Of a DNA stretch of 34,382 nt, positions 15,822 to 24,519 are shown in pieces (position 1 is the first letter of the stretch; each line of letters starts with the position of its first letter). The notes under the pieces are model-generated. The model was given only the letters and a program-made list of their open reading frames with translations. It made no database searches and was not told the DNA's origin. Position numbers and translations under genes: made by a program. Source of the DNA: Acidimicrobiia bacterium. GTDB lineage: Bacteria > Actinomycetota > Acidimicrobiia > IMCC26256 > JAENVU01. The stretch is from the NCBI GenBank assembly GCA_025361725.1, contig JANYJV010000111.1, forward strand, positions 1 to 34,382. The letters run 5' to 3'.

Positions 15822-17960
15822 ATGAACGCGTTCGCCGTTCGACTCGTGCCCTCGCCGTCCGTGCGCCAAGTGCTCTCCTGGGTGATTCCGCTCGCGGTCG
15901 TCGCGTTCGCGGTCACGGTCTACCCGTATCCCGCTCCGCTCGGCATCGTGCTGAACGGCGCGCTCGTCGGCGGACGGATCGCGCTGATCGCCCTCGGTAT
16001 CTCACTCGTCTACCGGTCGAATCGCGTCATCAACTTCGCCGCCGCGGACCTCGGAGTGGCGCCGGCGACGCTGATGGTGATCCTGGTCCTCGGCTTCAGC
16101 TGGAACTACTGGCTGGGCGCCGCAATTGGTTTGATCGGCGCGATCGTGCTCGGCGGCGTGACCGAGATGTTGATCATCCGGCGATTCCGCAACGCGCCCC
16201 GTCTGATCTTGACCGTGGCGACCATCGGTTTGTCCCAAACGCTCCTGTTCGTAGCGTTCGGGATCCCCGGCTGGCTCGGGGGCGACACGTTGAGTGGCCT
16301 CGGTCAGCGGCTCAGCCCGCCGTTCACGATCAACTGGTCTTTCGGCGGCACCATCTTCAACTCGAACGACATCGTGACGTTGGTGACGGTGCCTGCGTGC
16401 CTGATCGCCCTCACCCTGTTCTTGACCCGGACCCATACCGGCACGGCAGTGCGAGCCGCGGCCGAGCGATCCGACCGTGCCGCGATGTTGGGCATTCCCG
16501 TCGGCCGCGTGCAGACGATCGTGTGGATCATCGCGTCCACCCTGGCGTTCATCGCCATCTTCCTCCGGGCCGGATCGGTCGGCCTTCCGATCGGACAGGC
16601 ACTCGGCCCCGCGTTCCTGATCCAAGCAATCGGCGCGGCGGTCATCGGCAGCTTCGAACGATTCCCGACCATCGCGGTGGCGTCGGTTGCGATCGGGATC
16701 TTGGATCAGTCCAACACGTTCCAGTCGGGCAACCGACCGGCGTTCAACGACGTCGCACTCTTTCTCATCGTGCTCATGGCGTTGCTGTTCGCCAAGCGCG
16801 CGTCCTCGACGCGAGCCGGCGACGTGAGCACGTGGCGGGCGGTCGGCGAGGTCCGACGGATCCCACCCGAACTCGCCCGCCTTCCGGAGGTGCGCTACGC
16901 CGGCTGGGGTGTCGGCATCGTGGTCGTCGGGTTCTTGGTGACGCTGCCGGCGTATCTCTCCGAGTCCAAGGTCGGTCTCGCTGCGGTCATCGCCATCTTC
17001 TCCATCGTCGCGCTCTCACTGGTCGTGCTCACCGGATGGGCCGGTCAGGTCAGCCTCGGTCAAGTGGCGTTCATGGGCATCGGCGGCGCGGTCGGGGGTG
17101 CACTCACGGCCAACGAGGGATGGGATCTCTCCATCGCCATCATCGTCGCCGGTCTCGTCGGCGCGATCGTGGCCGTGGTGATCGGGTATCCGGCGATTCG
17201 TCGTCGAGGCCTGACGCTCGCGGTGATCACTCTCGCGTTCGCGCTGGTCACCCAGACCTTCCTCCTGAATCGCGAGTTCTTCGGAGATTGGCTGCCGGCA
17301 TCGCGCATCGAGCGACCCGATCTCTTCGGCGTCATCGACATCCGCTCCGAAACGCGTTTCTATTACTTCTCGCTCGTGGTACTCGGCCTGATGATGATCG
17401 CTGCGCGCGGAATCCGGAACAGCCGCACGGGTCGGGCCCTTATCGCGATCCGCGAAAACGAGAACGCTGCTCGTTCCTACGGCGTCGACGCGGTGCGTAC
17501 CACCGTTGCGGCGTTCGCGATCTCGGGGTTCATGGCCGCGGTCGCCGGTGTGCTCTTCGTGCATCTCGAGAACGGACTGGGAACCGCACCGTTCGATCCG
17601 CGCGAGAGTCTGACCGCCTTCTCGACGGTGGTGATCGGGGGCATGGGCTCGCTCCCGGGCGCAGTCCTCGGAGCGGTCTACATCCGTGGCGCGCAGTACT
17701 TCCTGCCGGGCAATTGGCAACTCATCGCCAGCGGACTCGGCGTGCTCGTGGTGCTCTGGATTTTACCCGGTGGACTCGCCGCGGCGATCGCGCGGGTCCG
17801 TGATGGCTACCTACGGTGGGTCGCCGAGCGGCGCGGCATCGTCGTCGCCAGTCTGCTCGCCGACCGCAAAGTCGAGGCGGCTACTCCCGAGGCCGTTCCG
17901 CTCCCTCAGGCCGATGTGCCGTTACCCGTCGCCGCCGGTGCACCTGAGGTCGACCGATGA
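15822..17960 (+). CDS. Fused LivH-LivM branched-chain amino acid/amide ABC permease
   Basis: 712-aa inner-membrane protein joining both permease subunits of a Liv-type importer. Residues about 1-330 are LivH-like, with NGALVGGRIALIALGISLVYRSNRVINFAAADLG and a cytoplasmic EAA-type loop TGTAVRAAAERSDRAAMLGI. Residues about 355-660 are LivM-like, with VLTGWAGQVSLGQVAFMG, GRALIAIRENENAARSYGVD and VVIGGMGSLPGAVLGA. A hydrophilic tail of about 50 residues follows. LivHM fusions are known in Actinomycetota. The start ATG at 15822 has no obvious Shine-Dalgarno or TANNNT hexamer and is chosen for the conserved N-terminal hydrophobic helix. The stop overlaps the next gene's ATG by four bases (ATGA), so the permease and ATPase ORFs are translationally coupled. 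The substrate class (amino acid, amide, urea or short acid) is open. Confidence 0.9.
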   Translation: MNAFAVRLVPSPSVRQVLSWVIPLAVVAFAVTVYPYPAPLGIVLNGALVGGRIALIALGISLVYRSNRVINFAAADLGVAPATLMVILVLGFSWNYWLGAAIGLIGAIVLGGVTEMLIIRRFRNAPRLILTVATIGLSQTLLFVAFGIPGWLGGDTLSGLGQRLSPPFTINWSFGGTIFNSNDIVTLVTVPACLIALTLFLTRTHTGTAVRAAAERSDRAAMLGIPVGRVQTIVWIIASTLAFIAIFLRAGSVGLPIGQALGPAFLIQAIGAAVIGSFERFPTIAVASVAIGILDQSNTFQSGNRPAFNDVALFLIVLMALLFAKRASSTRAGDVSTWRAVGEVRRIPPELARLPEVRYAGWGVGIVVVGFLVTLPAYLSESKVGLAAVIAIFSIVALSLVVLTGWAGQVSLGQVAFMGIGGAVGGALTANEGWDLSIAIIVAGLVGAIVAVVIGYPAIRRRGLTLAVITLAFALVTQTFLLNREFFGDWLPASRIERPDLFGVIDIRSETRFYYFSLVVLGLMMIAARGIRNSRTGRALIAIRENENAARSYGVDAVRTTVAAFAISGFMAAVAGVLFVHLENGLGTAPFDPRESLTAFSTVVIGGMGSLPGAVLGAVYIRGAQYFLPGNWQLIASGLGVLVVLWILPGGLAAAIARVRDGYLRWVAERRGIVVASLLADRKVEAATPEAVPLPQADVPLPVAAGAPEVDR

Positions 17961-20900
17961 CTGCGACTCCCGCACCGGCCTCGCCGAGCGGCGTCGCCCG
18001 CGTTCGCCATTGGCTCGGGTCGCTCGGGGGTAGCGCGCCGCTGTATCCGGTCTTGATCCTGTTCGGGCTCACTGCGGTCGACCAGCTGGACAAGACGGCG
18101 TTCCGCATCTTGTTGCCGGATATCGCGAAGGATCTCAATCTCAGTAGCGGCACTGCGCTGCAACTCGTCGCGGTCATCGCCGCGGCGGCGATCCTGCTGT
18201 CGGTCCCGATCGGGTTCCTCGCCGACCGCCACCGTCGCGTCCCGATTGCCATCGGCGGCGCAGTCGTCTGGGGTGTCTTCTCGCTTCTCACCGGTTTCGC
18301 CACCGCCACCTGGGTCGTGTTGATCGCGCGCGCCGGCTCGCAACTCGGTGAAGCCGCCAACGGGCCGACTCACAACTCGCTCCTCGCGGACTACTACCCG
18401 TTCGACGCCCGCAACGGCGTGTTCTCCTTCCAGCGGTCGGCGTTGGCCGTCGGCGCAGGGCTCGGCCCCCTCATTGCCGGCCCGGTCGCCGCCGCCTACG
18501 GCTGGCGCGTTCCCTTCGTCGTCTTCGCGTTCCCGACCGCGATCATGGTCATCCTCGCTCTCCGCATGCGTGAACCGATCCGAGGCCACTTCGAGCGCGC
18601 CGCGATGGGCGCCTCGGAGGAGACCATCGCGACCGAGGATGTGCCGCCGAGCTTCGCCGAGTCCTGGCGCATCGTCTGGAACGTCGGGACACTCCGCCGC
18701 ATCTTCTTCGCGCTCCCGTTCATCTCCACCGCCTTCATCGGCCTCGGAGAGATGAGCGCGTTGTTCTACGACCGGATCTTCCACGTCGGCACCGCCGATC
18801 GCGGCTACCTCGCCGCCGCGCTCGCCCCGGCCCAGTTGATCGGTCTCCTGATCGGGACCCCGATCGCCACCCGACTGCTCGCCCGTGGACCAGCGCTCAT
18901 CCCGCGGTTCGTCGCCGGCGTGAGTCTGGTGGTGGCCGCAGCCTGGGCCGGGTTCGCGCTCAGCCCTTCGCTCCCGATTGCGATCGCGCTGAACGCGGTG
19001 CTCATCGCCGGCGCGGTGCTCATCACACCCGTCATCTTCGTCGCGCTCTCGCTGACGATCCCTCCGAAGGTGCGTTCGTTCGGATACGCGGCCGCCGCGT
19101 TGTGGTTCCTGCCCGGCGTCTTCATCTACGGCGTCATCGGCGCGCTGGCGGACTCGATCGGTCTCCGGACCGCCGTGCTTCTCAACGCACCCATCTTCCT
19201 CATCGGTGCCGCAATGATCGCCGCGGCGGGGCTCGAGATCGACAACGACATCCGCCGCGTGTGGGGCCAGGCCGCCGCGCAGTCCGAGGTCCTCTACGAG
19301 CGGCGGCAGGGCCGGGTGAAGCTGCTGCTCTGTCGCAACATCAGCGTGAAGTACGACAACGTGCAGGTGCTGTTCAACGTCGACTTCGACATCGACGAAG
19401 GCGAAATCGTCGCATTGCTCGGCACGAACGGGGCGGGCAAGTCCACGCTGTTGAGAGCAGTGGCCGGTCTCGTCGAACCGAGCGACGGTTCCATCATCTT
19501 CGACGGCCAGGACATGACCTACACGCCGCCAAACGAGACCGCCGGCCGCGGCGTCACCATGGTGCCCGGCGGACAGGGTGTGTTCCCCGCGCTCACCGTG
19601 CGCGAAAACCTCAGCCTCGCCGGTTGGCTCCACCGTAAGGAAAAGCAGCACATCCGCGATGCCACGAACCACGTCCTCGAGCTCTTTCCGGTGCTGCGCG
19701 AACGGCTCGACCAGGCGGCCGGCAACCTCTCCGGCGGCCAGCAACAGATGCTCACCCTCGGCATGGCCTTCATCGAGAAGCCGCGACTGCTGATGATCGA
19801 CGAGCTGTCGCTCGGTCTCGCGCCGGCCGTGGTCGGCCAACTGCTAGGTATCGTGCGCGAGCTTCGTGATGCGGGGACGACGATCATTCTCGTCGAGCAG
19901 TCCGTCAATGTGGCGCTGACGGTCGCCGAGACCGCCTACTTCATGGAGAAGGGCGAGATCCGTTTCCACGGACCGACCGCCGAACTCCTCGAACGCCCCG
20001 ACGTGTTGCGATCGGTGTTCCTCAAGGGCGCGGGCGCCAAGGACGGTGGCGCCAACCGCCCGACAAGCGCTCCCGTGACACCCGTCGCGTCCGTGCAGGA
20101 CCGCGATCCCGCACCCAATGGCAGCGCCGAGCGCGCTGCCCAGAGCGGGAGTCGTGAGCGAGGCCAGGGCGATCCGGAGCACCGAATTCAGGCCGAGCGG
20201 GGCCCGAGCGGCCCGGCCATCCGGGCCGAGAGCGGGAGTGAAGATCGACTCGAGGTGCGCGGCCTGCGGAAGCGCTACGGCGGTGTGGTGGCCCTCGACG
20301 ACGTGTCACTCACGGTGAAGGCGGGGGAGATCGTCGGCTTCATCGGTCCCAACGGCGCCGGCAAGACATCCCTGTTCGACGCGATCTCCGGGTTCCTCCC
20401 CATCGACGGTGGGCGGATCTTGATGGCCGCGAACGACGGCGAGATCTACGACCTCACCGAGCGGCCGGCCCAGATTCGTTCACGGCTCGGTTTAGGCCGG
20501 TCCTTCCAGGACGGCCGGCTGTTCCCGGCCCTCACCGTGCGCGAGACCATCGCAGTTGCGCTCGAGTGCAGCGTGCACGTCAAGGACCCGATCGCGGCAG
20601 CGCTCTATCTTCCCGCCGTCATCGATTCCGAGGCCGCGGTCTTCGAACGTGTGGAGCAGCTCATCGAGTTCATGAACCTCGGCGCCTTCCGTGACAAGTT
20701 CACCAACGAACTCTCGACGGGCAGCCGCCGCATCGTGGACCTAGCGTGCATCCTGGCTCACCAGCCCACCGTCTTGTTGTTGGATGAGCCGTCGAGCGGG
20801 ATCGCGCAACGCGAGTCCGAAGCACTCGGCCCGCTCATGGTGAAGATCCGAGACCAACTCGGGGCGAGTCTGCTCGTCATCGAACATGACCTACCACTGC

Positions 20901-21052
20901 TCTCGTCCGTCTCCGATCGCATGATCGCGATGGACCTGGGCGCGGTGATAGCGCAAGGATCACCCGAGGAAGTCGTCCACGACCCGCGCGTCGTGGCGTC
21001 CTACCTCGGTGACAACCAAGCCGCGATCGCTCGTTCGGGCGACCGGACCTAG
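17957..21052 (+). CDS. MFS transporter - LivF-type ATPase - LivG-type ATPase triple fusion
   Basis: A 1031-aa three-part protein. Residues about 25-435 form a 12-TM MFS carrier (motif A-like GFLADRHRRVPI after TM2, a long TM6-7 loop, AVDQLDK in TM1). Residues about 455-700 are a LivF-like ATPase: Walker A GTNGAGKS (489-496), signature LSGGQQQ (591-597), Walker B LMIDE with D615/E616. Residues about 700-764 are a Gly/Ser/Arg/Glu-rich linker encoded by hairpin repeats. Residues about 765-1020 are a LivG-like ATPase: Walker A GPNGAGKT (797-804), signature LSTGS (919-923, degenerate), Walker B LLLDE with D943/E944, VIEHD switch. Both ATPases look functional. With LivHM next door they would complete one importer, leaving the MFS domain as an extra carrier, a membrane tether or a regulatory module. 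The ATG overlaps the LivHM stop by ATGA. Confidence 0.9.
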   Translation: MTATPAPASPSGVARVRHWLGSLGGSAPLYPVLILFGLTAVDQLDKTAFRILLPDIAKDLNLSSGTALQLVAVIAAAAILLSVPIGFLADRHRRVPIAIGGAVVWGVFSLLTGFATATWVVLIARAGSQLGEAANGPTHNSLLADYYPFDARNGVFSFQRSALAVGAGLGPLIAGPVAAAYGWRVPFVVFAFPTAIMVILALRMREPIRGHFERAAMGASEETIATEDVPPSFAESWRIVWNVGTLRRIFFALPFISTAFIGLGEMSALFYDRIFHVGTADRGYLAAALAPAQLIGLLIGTPIATRLLARGPALIPRFVAGVSLVVAAAWAGFALSPSLPIAIALNAVLIAGAVLITPVIFVALSLTIPPKVRSFGYAAAALWFLPGVFIYGVIGALADSIGLRTAVLLNAPIFLIGAAMIAAAGLEIDNDIRRVWGQAAAQSEVLYERRQGRVKLLLCRNISVKYDNVQVLFNVDFDIDEGEIVALLGTNGAGKSTLLRAVAGLVEPSDGSIIFDGQDMTYTPPNETAGRGVTMVPGGQGVFPALTVRENLSLAGWLHRKEKQHIRDATNHVLELFPVLRERLDQAAGNLSGGQQQMLTLGMAFIEKPRLLMIDELSLGLAPAVVGQLLGIVRELRDAGTTIILVEQSVNVALTVAETAYFMEKGEIRFHGPTAELLERPDVLRSVFLKGAGAKDGGANRPTSAPVTPVASVQDRDPAPNGSAERAAQSGSRERGQGDPEHRIQAERGPSGPAIRAESGSEDRLEVRGLRKRYGGVVALDDVSLTVKAGEIVGFIGPNGAGKTSLFDAISGFLPIDGGRILMAANDGEIYDLTERPAQIRSRLGLGRSFQDGRLFPALTVRETIAVALECSVHVKDPIAAALYLPAVIDSEAAVFERVEQLIEFMNLGAFRDKFTNELSTGSRRIVDLACILAHQPTVLLLDEPSSGIAQRESEALGPLMVKIRDQLGASLLVIEHDLPLLSSVSDRMIAMDLGAVIAQGSPEEVVHDPRVVASYLGDNQAAIARSGDRT
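20120..20150 (+). repeat. Hairpin repeat copy A inside the inter-ATPase linker
   Basis: GGCAGCGC (20120-20127) pairs perfectly with GCGCTGCC (20133-20140) around a 5-nt loop, followed by C and the tail AGAGCGGGA (20142-20150). The same tail follows the hairpins at 20209-20228 and 29592-29606. The upstream flank of those copies is missing here, so this looks like a truncated or divergent member. Confidence 0.55.
20198..20237 (+). repeat. 40-nt hairpin repeat copy B inside the inter-ATPase linker
   Basis: Conserved left flank CGGGGCCCGAGCGGCC (20198-20213), variable 15-nt core, and right flank AGAGCGGGA (20229-20237). CGGCCCGG (20209-20216) pairs with CCGGGCCG (20221-20228). The left and right flanks are identical to those at 29576-29591 and 29607-29615 with the same total length, while the core differs. 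Here the element is translated as part of the MFS-ABC-ABC fusion. Confidence 0.65.
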
Positions 21053-21060
21053 GGGGAACA

Positions 21061-22767
21061 ATGGAACCGACCCAGACTCGCTCCGGCGGATCGAACAAGC
21101 CGAGTGCGGCCAAGCGGTACGGCCCGGTGATCGCGATCGTCGTGGTGGTCGCATTGATTGTCGGCGGCTTCTTGCTGTTCAAGAAAGACGACAAGAGCAA
21201 GAAGGCGGCGACGGCCACCACGTCCGCCAACGGTGGCGGCACCGGGAAAGCGCCGTGGCTGCTGTTCGACAAGGCGGACATTAAGACGGACTGGGGTCCG
21301 AACTGCGACAAGTCCACGGGCAAGATCAAGATCCCGTGGACCTACGCTGCGCCGTGCGCCAAGGCATTCAGCGGCGACAACGGCGGCGCCACGGCCGACG
21401 GCGTGACCAAGGACGCGATCAAGATCGTCGTGTACCAGGGCGACCCGGCGAAGAACCCACTGCAGGCGGCCTCGGTCTCGAAAGCCGGTGCCGACGTGAG
21501 CCCCGCGACGGCTCGCGCGACGTACGAGGGCTACTTCAAGATGTTCGAGAAGTACTACAACTTCTACGGTCGCAAGTTGGACATCAAATACTTCTTCGGT
21601 TCCGGCGGGCCTATGGACGAGGTGACGGCGCGCGCCGATGCCAACGCGATCGCCGACATGCATCCGTTCGCGGTGATCTCCGGTCCGAACCAAACTCCGG
21701 TCTGGGCCGAGACGCTCACCGCGCGCAAGGTGTTCTGCCTCGGCAACTGCTCCCTCGCAGTACCGACCAAGACGATCGAGGCCAACGCGCCCTATCTCAT
21801 GGGATACGGGCCCACCCCGGAGCAAGCCGGACTCATGACGGCGAAGCTCGTGACCAGCGAACTCGCAGGCAAGAACGCCGTGTACGGCGGCGATGACGTC
21901 AAGAACAAGAAGCGGGTCTTCGGGATCACGCACTACGACACCGTCGACGGGCAGCAGCGCGATGCGTACGCGATCCTGAGGAGTGAACTCACCAAGAAGA
22001 ACGTGAAGATCGCCGCTGACCTCCCCTTTCAGCTCGACCTGGGTCGCGGGCAGGAAAACGCGCGCACCCAAATCGCAAAGCTGAAGGAAGCGGGCGTCAC
22101 CACCGTGATCTACACGGGAGACCCCTTGACCCCGGGAAACCTCACCAAGGAAGCGACTGCGCAGAACTACTTCCCCGAGTGGGTGATCGGGTCCAACGTG
22201 CTCGTCGACATCGCAGTGTTCGGACGCACCTACGACCAGGAGCAGTGGAAGCACGCGTTCGGGCTCGCCCTCACCGGCTCACGAGTCAACCAGGACTCCA
22301 ACCCGGCCTACACGGTGTACCAGTGGTTCAACGGCGTGCGGCCGCCGGACAACACCTACGGCGTGATCCTGGCGGACCTCGCCCAGCTGGTGACCGGCCT
22401 GCACGAGACTGGCCCGAACCTCACGCCTGGGACCTTCAAGGACGCTATCTTCAACGCCCCGGTCGCCGGTGGAACCCCGATCGCACCCCGGACGTCTCGC
22501 GGCAGCCACGGACTCTGGCCGGGCACGGACCTCGGAGGGACCGACGACACCGGCCTGATCTGGTGGGACCCCAAGGCCCGGGGCGAAAACGAGATCGGTG
22601 TCGTGGGCGACGGCCTGTACCAGTACACCCAGATGGGCAAGCGGTGGGCGTTGGCGGATATCCCGGCCACGGACCCCGGTTTCTTCGACCCGTCGAAGTC
22701 CGTCACGATCTTCACGACCGTGCCGAAGGCATTCCAGACACCGAAGTACCCCTCCCCGGCCAAGTAA
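21061..22767 (+). CDS. Membrane-anchored Liv-type substrate-binding protein 1
   Basis: 568-aa type I periplasmic-binding-fold protein that would deliver substrate to the adjacent importer. A basic N-terminus is followed by one hydrophobic helix (about 21-40), then KK and a Thr/Ala/Gly linker. There is no lipobox Cys, so the protein is anchored by an uncleaved helix with the binding domain outside. The binding domain starts near GVTKDAIKIVVYQGDP and contains paired cysteines (CLGNC) and PLTPGNLTKEATAQNYFPEWVIG. It is longer than classical LivJ/LivK (about 370 aa) because of the N-terminal region and a C-terminal extension ending YPSPAK. GGGGGAACA precedes the ATG at 21061, 8 nt after the fusion gene's stop. 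It is paralogous to the next gene. Confidence 0.88.
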   Translation: MEPTQTRSGGSNKPSAAKRYGPVIAIVVVVALIVGGFLLFKKDDKSKKAATATTSANGGGTGKAPWLLFDKADIKTDWGPNCDKSTGKIKIPWTYAAPCAKAFSGDNGGATADGVTKDAIKIVVYQGDPAKNPLQAASVSKAGADVSPATARATYEGYFKMFEKYYNFYGRKLDIKYFFGSGGPMDEVTARADANAIADMHPFAVISGPNQTPVWAETLTARKVFCLGNCSLAVPTKTIEANAPYLMGYGPTPEQAGLMTAKLVTSELAGKNAVYGGDDVKNKKRVFGITHYDTVDGQQRDAYAILRSELTKKNVKIAADLPFQLDLGRGQENARTQIAKLKEAGVTTVIYTGDPLTPGNLTKEATAQNYFPEWVIGSNVLVDIAVFGRTYDQEQWKHAFGLALTGSRVNQDSNPAYTVYQWFNGVRPPDNTYGVILADLAQLVTGLHETGPNLTPGTFKDAIFNAPVAGGTPIAPRTSRGSHGLWPGTDLGGTDDTGLIWWDPKARGENEIGVVGDGLYQYTQMGKRWALADIPATDPGFFDPSKSVTIFTTVPKAFQTPKYPSPAK

Positions 22768-22776
22768 GTCTTCGTC

Positions 22777-22809
22777 ACCTCCCGGCGCCGTTCCGCGGCG
22801 CCGGGAGGT
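22777..22809 (+). terminator. Perfect 14-bp stem-loop between the two binding-protein genes
   Basis: ACCTCCCGGCGCCG (22777-22790) and CGGCGCCGGGAGGT (22796-22809) are exact complements with the 5-nt loop TTCCG. It begins 9 nt after the stop of binding protein 1. There is no T tract, so it may stabilise the upstream mRNA 3' end, attenuate, or terminate without a U run. A candidate -10 for the next gene follows 8 nt later. Confidence 0.6.
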
Positions 22810-22817
22810 CCGCCCGA

Positions 22818-22823
22818 TACCCT
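22818..22823 (+). promoter_or_regulatory. Putative -10 (TACCCT) of binding protein 2
   Basis: TACCCT ends 7 nt before the GTG at 22831, which has no Shine-Dalgarno sequence. It suggests a separate leaderless transcript downstream of the stem-loop. Confidence 0.45.
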
Positions 22824-22830
22824 GCGCGTC

Positions 22831-24519
22831 GTGGAACCGACCGCGCGTACACCGAAGCCGCCGACCAGCACTCTCCGACGCTACCTGCCGTTCGTTGTCG
22901 GCTTGGTCGTCATCGCCGTGGTGGTCGTGATCCTCAACGTCTCGAGCGGCGGAAGCAAGAAGAACTCCCGTGCCCCGAAGGCTGCGGTCCCCTCCACTCG
23001 CGGCGGCCCGGTCACCTTGAGCGCAGCGAATCGCAACTCCGTGAAGTGGGGACCGAACTGCGACGTGAAGCGAGGAACCGTCGCGATCCCGCTGACGTAC
23101 GCGCCGCCGTGCGTGAAGCCGTTTTCCGGTGACAACAGTGGGGCCACGAGCCCGGGCGTCACTGCGGACACCATCACCATCGCCCTCTACCAGGCCCAAC
23201 CCGACATCCTCGAGAACGTCGCGCTCCAGCGCAGTGGTTCCGACGAATCGCTCGTGAACGAAGCCGCGACGGTCCAGCAGTACATCGACTTCTTCGAAGC
23301 CCATTATGAGACCTACGGCCGCAAAGTGAAGCTCGTCGTGGTGAAGGGCAGCGGAGACCCGGGGAGCGACGAAGCCGGGCGTGCCGATGCCATCAAGGTC
23401 GCCACCGAGGTCAAGGCCTTCGCGTCGTTCGGCGGCCCTTCTCAGACCGAGGCCTACGCCCAGGAACTCGCAGCACGCGGGGTGCTCTGCCTCGGAGACT
23501 GCATGCTCGCGTCTTCGCAGAAGTTCGTGGACCAGCGTGCACCCAACATCTGGCTGACGCTGGCGGCGGTGGACCAATCGGCAGTGCACTGGTCGAAGTT
23601 CATCGGTGCGCTGAACGGACATCCGGCCCAGTACTCGGGCGACGCGACGATGACCAAACGCAAACGCGTCTTCGGTCTCGTCCGATTCGACGAGACTTTC
23701 GCCGGTTTCCAAGAGGCGGGCAAACAGTTCCGGAACCGTCTGACGGGCGCCGGCATCAAGGTGGCCGTCGACGCCCCGTACCAACTCGACCTCGGCCGTG
23801 CGCAGGAGAACGCGCGCAACACGATTGCGAAGCTGAAGTCGGCCCACGTGACCACCGTGATGTTCGCGGGCGATCCGCTCACCCCGACCTATCTCACGAC
23901 CGAGGCGACGGCGCAGAAGTATTTCCCCGAGTGGGTCATTCTCGGCGCCGCGTACAGCGATACCTCGCTCTTCGGGCGCACCTACGACAAGGCCCAGTGG
24001 AAGCACGCGTTCGGCGTGTCGTCGCTCTACGTTCCGACCCCGACCCGGTTGGACCAGTATTCCGACATCATCCAGTGGCAGACCGGTGCGCCGCCGAAGG
24101 CCAAGACCTACAAGCTCCTCGTGCAGGCTCCGCTGATCTTCTACACCGCGCTCCACCTCGCCGGTCCGGATCTGACGCCCGCAACCTTCCGAGACGCCCT
24201 GTTCCGATACCCCTCGGCCAGAACCGACCCGAGCCAACTCCACCTCTCATGGGGTCACCACGACATCTGGCCGGGGACGGACTATTTCGGCTCGGACGAC
24301 GCCACGCTCATCTGGTGGAATCCGGACGCGAAGGGCATCGACGAGGTGGGCAACGCCGGGACCGGGATGTGGGAGTACGCGGATGGCGGCAAGCGGTACC
24401 TGCCCTCCCAATGGCCCAAGGCGGCACCGAAGCTCTTCAGCCCGTCCTCCTCGGTGACCCAGTTCGATCAGTTTCCTGCCGGTGACGGACCGCCCACGTA
24501 CCCGTCGCCGGCGCGCTGA
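22831..24519 (+). CDS. Membrane-anchored Liv-type substrate-binding protein 2
   Basis: 562-aa paralogue of the preceding gene with the same plan: short basic N-terminus, one anchor helix (about 19-37), a flexible linker, then a type I binding domain. Shared segments include KWGPNCD, a TYAPPC-KPFSGDN-GAT stretch, CLGDC, DLGRAQENARNTIAKLK, DPLTP-YLTTEATAQKYFPEWVI, LFGRTYD-QWKHAFG and a terminal YPSPAR. The middle third differs most, which suggests different ligands for one transporter. It starts with GTG directly after TACCCT-N7. Its 3' end overlaps the convergent acyltransferase gene by 52 nt. Confidence 0.88.
   Translation: MEPTARTPKPPTSTLRRYLPFVVGLVVIAVVVVILNVSSGGSKKNSRAPKAAVPSTRGGPVTLSAANRNSVKWGPNCDVKRGTVAIPLTYAPPCVKPFSGDNSGATSPGVTADTITIALYQAQPDILENVALQRSGSDESLVNEAATVQQYIDFFEAHYETYGRKVKLVVVKGSGDPGSDEAGRADAIKVATEVKAFASFGGPSQTEAYAQELAARGVLCLGDCMLASSQKFVDQRAPNIWLTLAAVDQSAVHWSKFIGALNGHPAQYSGDATMTKRKRVFGLVRFDETFAGFQEAGKQFRNRLTGAGIKVAVDAPYQLDLGRAQENARNTIAKLKSAHVTTVMFAGDPLTPTYLTTEATAQKYFPEWVILGAAYSDTSLFGRTYDKAQWKHAFGVSSLYVPTPTRLDQYSDIIQWQTGAPPKAKTYKLLVQAPLIFYTALHLAGPDLTPATFRDALFRYPSARTDPSQLHLSWGHHDIWPGTDYFGSDDATLIWWNPDAKGIDEVGNAGTGMWEYADGGKRYLPSQWPKAAPKLFSPSSSVTQFDQFPAGDGPPTYPSPAR

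Noticed and set aside
15791..17803. 670-aa plus-strand ORF in another frame over LivHM
   Set aside because: It is Arg/His/Gly-rich without hydrophobic helices or motifs; the overlapping frame shows clear LivH and LivM signatures.
17906..19840. 644-aa minus-strand ORF opposite the MFS-ABC fusion
   Set aside because: Its translation is an Arg/Asp/Glu/Gly-rich low-information string with no domain motifs, as expected from the complement of GC-rich coding DNA. The plus strand has unmistakable MFS and ABC motifs.
22777..22809. Intrinsic terminator in the strict sense
   Set aside because: The stem is perfect but no T tract follows, so it is reported as a stem-loop of open function.
22279..24243. 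654-aa minus-strand ORF opposite the binding-protein genes
   Set aside because: It has the same shadow composition and spans two genuine plus-strand genes and the stem-loop between them.
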